Below the pieces are notes generated by a model that was given only the letters and a program-made list of their open reading frames with translations, had not been told where the DNA came from and searched no databases. The position numbers were made by a program, and so were the translations under genes. Source: CAJBLF01 sp964418415 (lineage in GTDB: Bacteria; Patescibacteriota; Gracilibacteria; Absconditabacterales; Absconditicoccaceae). Taken from it: a DNA stretch of 21,893 nt. Below, piece by piece: positions 17,948 through 21,893 of this stretch (the first letter of the stretch is position 1; each line of letters opens with the position of its first letter). The stretch is taken from positions 1-21,893 of the forward strand of contig CAYQLB010000017.1 of assembly GCA_964418415.1 (NCBI GenBank), written 5' to 3'.

Positions 17948-19584
17948 ATGAAAAAACTTTTTATTATCGTTACTATCGCAGTAGCAATATTGGCTATCCA
18001 TGCGTATTCCTATGCACAGAACAGTATCATCAATAACTGGAATGTGTCAACAATCAATGCATACAATTCAATTGTTGATTCCAAATCCAATCCCGGAGAT
18101 GGTATCTATACGATTGAAAAAACGTTATCATGGTGCCGTATATTGATGGCGGAGATACTCTGTATGGTACTCAAGATTCGTGTACATTTCTGAAGAAATT
18201 TGATTTTCAGGGTACATTTCTCTGGAGTATTGCATTCCCTACAGAAATTATGTTCAACGGAACTATCGGAGAACCAGGAAAAATAAAGATGCTTCCCGAC
18301 GGTATTTTGTTACTCCATACCTGGGGTATCTCTAAATACACATTCGGCGGGACACAGCTCTTTACAACCATCTATCCCCAGAGTTCATTCGATCAATACG
18401 GATTCTTTGGCGGCGGCCCCAATGTGGATTATTTCTGGAACGACGTACTGCAAAGCGATGGATCTACTATTACTCTTGGACATCTCTGCTCATGTGATAC
18501 GGCGGCATGTCACATGACCGATTATATCCTGTATTGGATATCTTCAACAGGGACGATAGTTGATTCGCTCATCATCAACCGAAATGCAGAAATGTATTTT
18601 ACACAACAGAATGGTTCACTCTATTTTGCTTACTTAGCAAATGGCTCCATTATGATCGAGCGAATACATTTACAAACAAAAGCAGTTAATATAGTTATGA
18701 ACTGCCTCTATGCTCCCTTTGGAACATGGGAAATCAATAAGCTTATTAGCTTGCACAAGACTGCCAACGGATTCCGTATCGTCACGTCAAACCTGAAAGA
18801 TTGGGATTACGAGTACAATTCCACTCACACGCCAACGAACTATTTCGTAGAAGTGGATACTATCGCAAATACCATGATTGCTGATGTCTATGTACAGAAT
18901 AATACCAAACTGAAATATTGTTTGGACGAATGGACATCTACCGTTCAGGTGGGTGATACAATATACGTATCTACCGAAGACGCCAAGATCATCAAGTGGG
19001 ATGGTACACATCAGGTTACGGTAGTTGATGTATTAGAGCCGCAGGAAAAAATTTACGGGACAGCAAGGATTGCCTTGATGGGGGATAAACTGTTGTATGT
19101 AACTAACGATTCGATTTTGACTACTATCGATTCGATTGTTGGCAACACGACGTACTTCACAGAAAACAAGGCAGTAATAATCCGGGTGCTTGATAGGAAT
19201 CTTAATGTGCTTGCACAAGATACCTTAGCAGATTACAGCATCAGTCAATTTGATTTGGGTGCTATCGACTCGACCTCGTTTATGTTTAGTACTTGGTGGT
19301 ATACACATCCCTCTTTGCTTTCCAAATGGTCGTTCATTGAAAACACAACAGGTGTTGCTGAACAGAAAGTAAAAGATTCGGATATCGTACTTTATCCCAA
19401 TCCTGCAACTGATTATTTCAATATCAGTGGTGTGGAAGAAGGAACGTTGGTTAGAATCATAGATTATGCTGGACGTGTGGTATTGGAAAAATCCTATCAG
19501 GGGAAAATCGATATTTCAGGTTTTGCTCCTGGTATGTATTGTGTTCAGATCGGGAACGTTATTAAGAAGTGTATCGTGCAGTAA
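17948..19584 (+). CDS. Secreted protein with type IX secretion (Por) C-terminal sorting domain; frameshifted
   Basis: About 545 residues after correcting one frameshift. It has a signal peptide (Lys-Lys, hydrophobic core about 4-18, likely cleavage after SYA before Gln24). The middle is Trp/Tyr/Gly-rich, with strand-like segments suggesting a propeller-like or beta-rich fold. The last ~75 residues match the Por secretion tail (TIGR04183 type): 'VLYPNPATDYFNISG', 'VRIIDYAGRVV', 'IDISGFAPGMYCVQI', and a final 'KCIVQ'. This domain targets proteins to the outer-membrane type IX system of Bacteroidota. The frame breaks in an A6 run at 18117-18122; one more A gives IEKNVIMVPYIDGGD. It has 38 Gly by my count and no UGA. 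Identical-style blocks flank it. In a phylum without an outer membrane this suggests acquisition from outside, or a chimeric contig. Confidence 0.85.
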
Positions 19585-19607
19585 ATAATATCATGAATAG
19601 ATAATGA

Positions 19608-19636
19608 AGCTGGTGGGTTTTCCATCAGCTTTTTTT
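19608..19636 (+). terminator. Terminator of the sorting-domain gene
   Basis: Stem AGCTGGTGG (19608-19616) / CCATCAGCT (19622-19630), one G-T wobble, then a T7 run. It has the same loop as the purH terminator. Confidence 0.9.
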
Positions 19637-19661
19637 GTTCTGAAGTTATATATATTGAGAC

Positions 19662-19689
19662 TTGACATTTAGTAGGAAATATATATAAG
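19662..19689 (+). promoter_or_regulatory. Sigma-70-type promoter of the lipoprotein gene
   Basis: TTGACA (19662-19667), 16-nt spacer, TATAAG (19684-19689). Confidence 0.65.
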
Positions 19690-19717
19690 ATAAATAAACA
19701 AAAAAAAAGAAAAAACC

Positions 19718-20563
19718 ATGAAAAAAGTAACATCAATAATTGGCATATCACTGATCGTTGGAATGATCATTTTGGTAGCTGCTTGCGGAAATTCAACTCC
19801 TCGTGAGAGACGTACCCATCAGCAGGTTATCAATACCGATAGTATCAATGAACGTCAGCAGTATATTGCTGATAGCATTGCTTGGGTTACCGACTCACTC
19901 AATCGTGCTATCCGTGAAGCCAAGGTGGACGATATGTTGAATTCGATGGACCTCAGCAAACTCGGTATTCCCATAAACTGGTCTGGAGCAAAAGTAGTCA
20001 ACGCAAGTCAGTATCTCAGCCCGGAAAATAATGCATTGGATGGGGGAGTACGCTACGCGATTATCGGAGCTACCGATGAGGAGACGTACGGAGCTATGAA
20101 AAAAGGATTCAACGAAAAACCTGGACTATGGATGACCGTATTTACTGCGGTATCACCTATAGTAAAGGGAATCAAAGAATTTTTAGTTCTGCCGGATATC
20201 GACACAACAATTGTTCCCTATCTGTATAACAAAGGATTCACTGATGGATACAAATCCAACTACAACAGTGCATTCGAAAAATTCTATCAAGTACAGGTAA
20301 AAGAGGATTCTGGAGTATGGTATAGCCCGCATTGGGAAAAATTCGAACAAGACTTTTTTAAGTCTTTTCCCACTGCTTTCGGTAGGGCGTCCATTCCTTC
20401 CAAAACTGCTGCTGAAGATATACAAGAAGAATATACAACCTCTGTATATACTTCATCATCAGCATTTGGCCAATCCTACAAACGTTGGTTGACTGTACGA
20501 AAAATCTCCCCCGCTGCAAAATCAAAATTAGCAGAAGGAATAATACAGTACAATGCCCTTTAG
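19718..20563 (+). CDS. Putative lipoprotein, 281 residues, unknown function
   Basis: Signal sequence with a lipobox, LVAAC (Cys23), after a hydrophobic core, so the mature protein is probably lipid-anchored on the outer face of a membrane. A charged Ser/Asp/Arg-rich helix (about 28-80) follows, then a mixed domain with GVRYAIIGATDEETYGAMKKGF and a hydrophobic patch near 'MTVFTAVSPIVKGIKEF'. I do not recognise the family. It has no UGA among about 15 Gly and stops at TAG. It has its own promoter within repeat copy 2 and its own terminator. Lipoproteins of this style and A-rich leaders are common in Bacteroidota, fitting the neighbouring sorting-domain gene. Confidence 0.85.
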   Translation: MKKVTSIIGISLIVGMIILVAACGNSTPRERRTHQQVINTDSINERQQYIADSIAWVTDSLNRAIREAKVDDMLNSMDLSKLGIPINWSGAKVVNASQYLSPENNALDGGVRYAIIGATDEETYGAMKKGFNEKPGLWMTVFTAVSPIVKGIKEFLVLPDIDTTIVPYLYNKGFTDGYKSNYNSAFEKFYQVQVKEDSGVWYSPHWEKFEQDFFKSFPTAFGRASIPSKTAAEDIQEEYTTSVYTSSSAFGQSYKRWLTVRKISPAAKSKLAEGIIQYNAL

Positions 20564-20580
20564 ACATTTTTTGTCTTTGA

Positions 20581-20608
20581 GTCTGCCGTGTATGGCAGAC
20601 TTTTTTTT
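20581..20608 (+). terminator. Rho-independent terminator of the lipoprotein gene
   Basis: Stem GTCTGCC (20581-20587) / GGCAGAC (20594-20600) followed by T8. It lies 17 nt past the stop. Confidence 0.9.
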
Positions 20609-20627
20609 ATATCAAAAATATATCAGA

Positions 20628-20960
20628 CTACTTTTTTTTATTAATCTGATCGATGACGATTTGAAATCCTTTCATCTTCTGGACTAAATAATTTGCAAAG
20701 ATTTGAGCGTCTTGTTCTTTGAGATGAGAATTTTTTTTGTCGTAGAGATAGGTATGGATAGCGTCGATAGCATATTGGAGCTGTTGATAGTCATCCATAA
20801 CATTGTGGTCATCAGTATAGAGTTTTGTGGTTTGAATCATTTGATAGGCAGTAGAAAGTAGCATATCCATCATTTTTGCATCGAATTTTTTTTGTACAAT
20901 ACGTTGAGGATTGATAGTAGAAAGGGTAGTTACATAATGTTTTTGTGTATTGTGTTTCAT
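20628..20960 (-). CDS. Small helical protein of unknown function
   Basis: 110 residues from the ATG at 20960 (MKHNTQKHY), ending at TAG. It is mostly helical by composition (many Gln, Asp, Lys, Tyr, Met), with one glycine, no membrane segment and a basic end (INKKK). Unrecognised. The frame stays open upstream to an ATG at 21074, which would add a hydrophobic stretch. The nearer start is preferred because the upstream sequence is very AT-rich and looks intergenic. It converges with the lipoprotein gene. With almost no glycine, the genetic code cannot be tested. Confidence 0.6.
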   Translation of the reverse strand: MKHNTQKHYVTTLSTINPQRIVQKKFDAKMMDMLLSTAYQMIQTTKLYTDDHNVMDDYQQLQYAIDAIHTYLYDKKNSHLKEQDAQIFANYLVQKMKGFQIVIDQINKKK

Positions 20961-21088
20961 CGGTGGTTCGTATAATAGATAAAATATTAAGTAGCACAAT
21001 ATTGTTATATGTGCTATATTAGTAGTTTTCCAAAAAATTGCAAGTGCATGTATAAAGATACATCTTAAATTCATATTAAATAAAAAAA

Positions 21089-21112
21089 TACCTAATTGCT
21101 TAGGTAGTTTTT
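21089..21112. terminator. Bidirectional terminator-like hairpin
   Basis: TACCTAA (21089-21095) / TTAGGTA (21100-21106) with loop TTGC. A T5 run follows on the plus strand and a T7 run on the minus strand. It marks the left side of the rolling-circle-like region. Confidence 0.65.
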
Positions 21113-21362
21113 CTATGTATGGACTTAATTTCTGGTAGACCTACAGGTCGTTCAATCAAACTTCAGTCAGTCTATCTTCAGCGGATATAAACAGTTCATA
21201 CGGAAAAACAAGGACATCATAAAAGCCATATATGCTTATATGGATTTTTTCCATAAAGGGGAAATAGCAGAGCTTTCGTCAATGGAGTTAGTGAAAGCTG
21301 GGGATTACAATCTATAAATAAGGAACAAACCGTTCACGCTTTATTCTCTAATATCTTCCCCA
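21113..21362. other. Region left of the Rep-like genes: short ORF fragments and hairpins
   Basis: No full gene is visible. Two overlapping plus-strand frames look partly protein-like. One starts at 21119 (MDLISGRPTG, stops at 21188). The other has no start codon but is open from 21129 to 21317 and ends in ELVKAGDYNL. They may be a broken small gene. Hairpins GACC-TACA-GGTC and CCATATA-TGCT-TATATGG (21226-21243) are present. Such a leader could hold replication-origin structures, but no nick site is recognisable. Confidence 0.35.
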
Positions 21363-21656
21363 ATGGATTTTGACCCTATAGAGATACCAGACTTTGAATT
21401 ACCAGAGATACCCAACTTTGAGCTACCTGATATTTCTGATTTTGAGATAGAGCCAATACCTTCAGAGTTATTTGAACCCATAGAAATACCCGACTTTGAA
21501 ATGCCTGATTTTGAAATGCCCGATATTGCTGATTTTGAGATGCCACCAATTCCAGAGTTTGAGTTTCCAGAAATAGAAGACCTGAGTTTACAGATAGACG
21601 AGTTGCTCTTATCACTCTCCAACTCCACCTCCAGCAATAATTGAATAAGTTTGTAA
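21363..21656 (+). CDS. Acidic tandem-repeat ORF (IPDFE[LM]P repeats)
   Basis: 97 residues if a UGA at 21642 is read as Gly, ending at TAA (NNGISL); 93 under the standard code. Most of it is repeats of a 7-10 residue unit, Ile/Pro/Asp/Phe/Glu/Leu-Met/Pro, very acidic and proline-rich, followed by LSLQIDELLLSLSNS. The overlapping minus strand is also open because the unit is repetitive. The plus strand is preferred since it is codirectional with the Rep gene 51 nt downstream. Unrecognised; it could be an extended structural or binding tail, or a chance product of a DNA repeat. Confidence 0.45.
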
Positions 21657-21707
21657 AAAGCCTCGCCAGACTCATTACCCATTTTTATTTTGTTACTATG
21701 TAAAACA

Positions 21708-21893
21708 ATGCCTATTGCACAAGACATCATCCAAAGAACTATTGATAAGATGGTCAGAAGCCAAGCAAAGAAGAAAGAAATTACTGAATACCTAGAAGCC
21801 AACAAACCCCACCTATTGGGGTCTATCCGAAGAAAGGGCAGGATAAAGGATTGTTGTAATGTCTTAGTTTTCCGTGATTATTTCAATGGAGAA
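21708..21893 (+). CDS. N-terminus of a rolling-circle replication initiator, Rep_1 type (cut by window end)
   Basis: 62 codons, open to the window edge. After a helical start (MPIAQDIIQRTIDKM) it reads RRKGRIKDCCNVLVFRDYFNGE. From memory this parallels the N-terminal region of rolling-circle plasmid Rep proteins of the pUB110/Rep_1 group, where 'ERVKDCAEILEY...TGE' precedes a Cys-rich 'FCKSRLCPMC' motif. The diagnostic Cys motif, the HUH metal site and the catalytic Tyr would lie beyond the window. There is no UGA so far, so its code cannot be judged. It suggests an integrated plasmid or phage-like element beginning near 21.1 kb. Confidence 0.6.
   Translation, partial: MPIAQDIIQRTIDKMVRSQAKKKEITEYLEANKPHLLGSIRRKGRIKDCCNVLVFRDYFNGE

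Larger units (their letters stand above)
17834..17950 (+). repeat. Duplicated terminator-promoter-leader block, copy 1
   Basis: About 115 bp from the terminator stem through the promoter to the ATG. It is nearly the same as 19608-19720: the same hairpin loop, TTTTTTTGTTCTGAA, GACTTGACATTTA, ATATATATA, and TAAATAAACAAAAAAAA. With copy 2 it brackets the sorting-domain gene in direct orientation. Confidence 0.85.
19608..19720 (+). repeat. Duplicated terminator-promoter-leader block, copy 2
   Basis: Direct repeat of 17834-17950 with small indels in the T run and the AT stretch of the promoter. It runs into the ATG of the lipoprotein gene. Confidence 0.85.

Noticed and set aside
20961..21074. N-terminal extension of the 110-residue minus-strand gene to an ATG at 21074
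   Set aside because: The added part is coded by very AT-rich sequence that looks intergenic; the nearer Met gives a normal soluble protein.
21119..21317. A frameshifted small-terminase-like gene (SGRPTGRSIK...)
   Set aside because: The two frames are not joined at a homopolymer, the second lacks a start codon, and the similarity is only a short motif.
21341..21805. Minus-strand 154-residue ORF with a membrane segment and Ser/Gly/Ile/Lys repeats
   Set aside because: It is open largely because the DNA repeat has no stops on either strand. It runs antisense to the Rep-like start, which has family similarity.
1..21893. tRNA genes, including the expected tRNA-Gly(UCA)
   Set aside because: I scanned the larger gaps for cloverleaf and TTCGANTC features and saw none; GTTCAATC near 21150 lacks acceptor and anticodon stems.

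Overview
The window is AT-rich bacterial DNA from a lineage that reads UGA as glycine (genetic code 25). This points to the candidate phyla Gracilibacteria (BD1-5) or Absconditabacteria (SR1). The case rests on conserved family positions. In-frame UGA codons occupy the last glycine of an ABC transporter Walker A motif, the Gly of the phosphoglycerate mutase GRYY-MDRD motif, and several glycines of topoisomerase I (L-G-F, R-G-Y, G-R-F-G-P). No gene whose end is visible stops at UGA; all end in TAA or TAG. Read with the standard code, most genes between about 4.9 and 16 kb fall into fragments. They are merged here.

Layout. 1-4.45 kb (minus strand): a membrane-anchored helical-repeat protein and a 773-residue SPFH/flotillin-like protein with four vault-like repeats. 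4.87-10.9 kb (plus strand): gpmI, a REP-like and AT-rich repeat patch, an exported polysaccharide deacetylase, a strong terminator with hairpins, then an apparent operon of an ABC exporter and two GNAT acetyltransferases. 10.9-16.0 kb (minus strand): topA, two tandem paralogous membrane proteins, a 46-residue ORF, a 114-bp composite palindrome and a 345-residue unknown protein that converges stop-to-stop with the second GNAT gene. 16.2-20.6 kb (plus strand): purH, a secreted protein with a type IX secretion C-terminal sorting domain, and a lipoprotein. 20.6-21.9 kb: a small minus-strand unknown gene, then what looks like the left part of a rolling-circle plasmid-type element, with an acidic repeat ORF and the 5' end of a Rep gene cut by the window edge.

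The most notable pattern is a division of the window by UGA use. The block from about 4.87 to 16.02 kb uses UGA-Gly heavily. The two flanks contain more than 150 Gly codons by my count and no UGA. The flank genes have A-rich leaders without Shine-Dalgarno sites, and one carries a Bacteroidota-type secretion signal. Recent gene acquisition from standard-code donors, or a chimeric assembly, could both explain this.

Two genes (the ABC exporter and the sorting-domain protein) are broken by one missing A in an A6 run. In the ABC gene the site is an exact, in-phase A AAA AAG slippery heptamer. About 115 bp of terminator plus promoter is duplicated on both sides of the sorting-domain gene. I found no rRNA, tRNA or CRISPR array.
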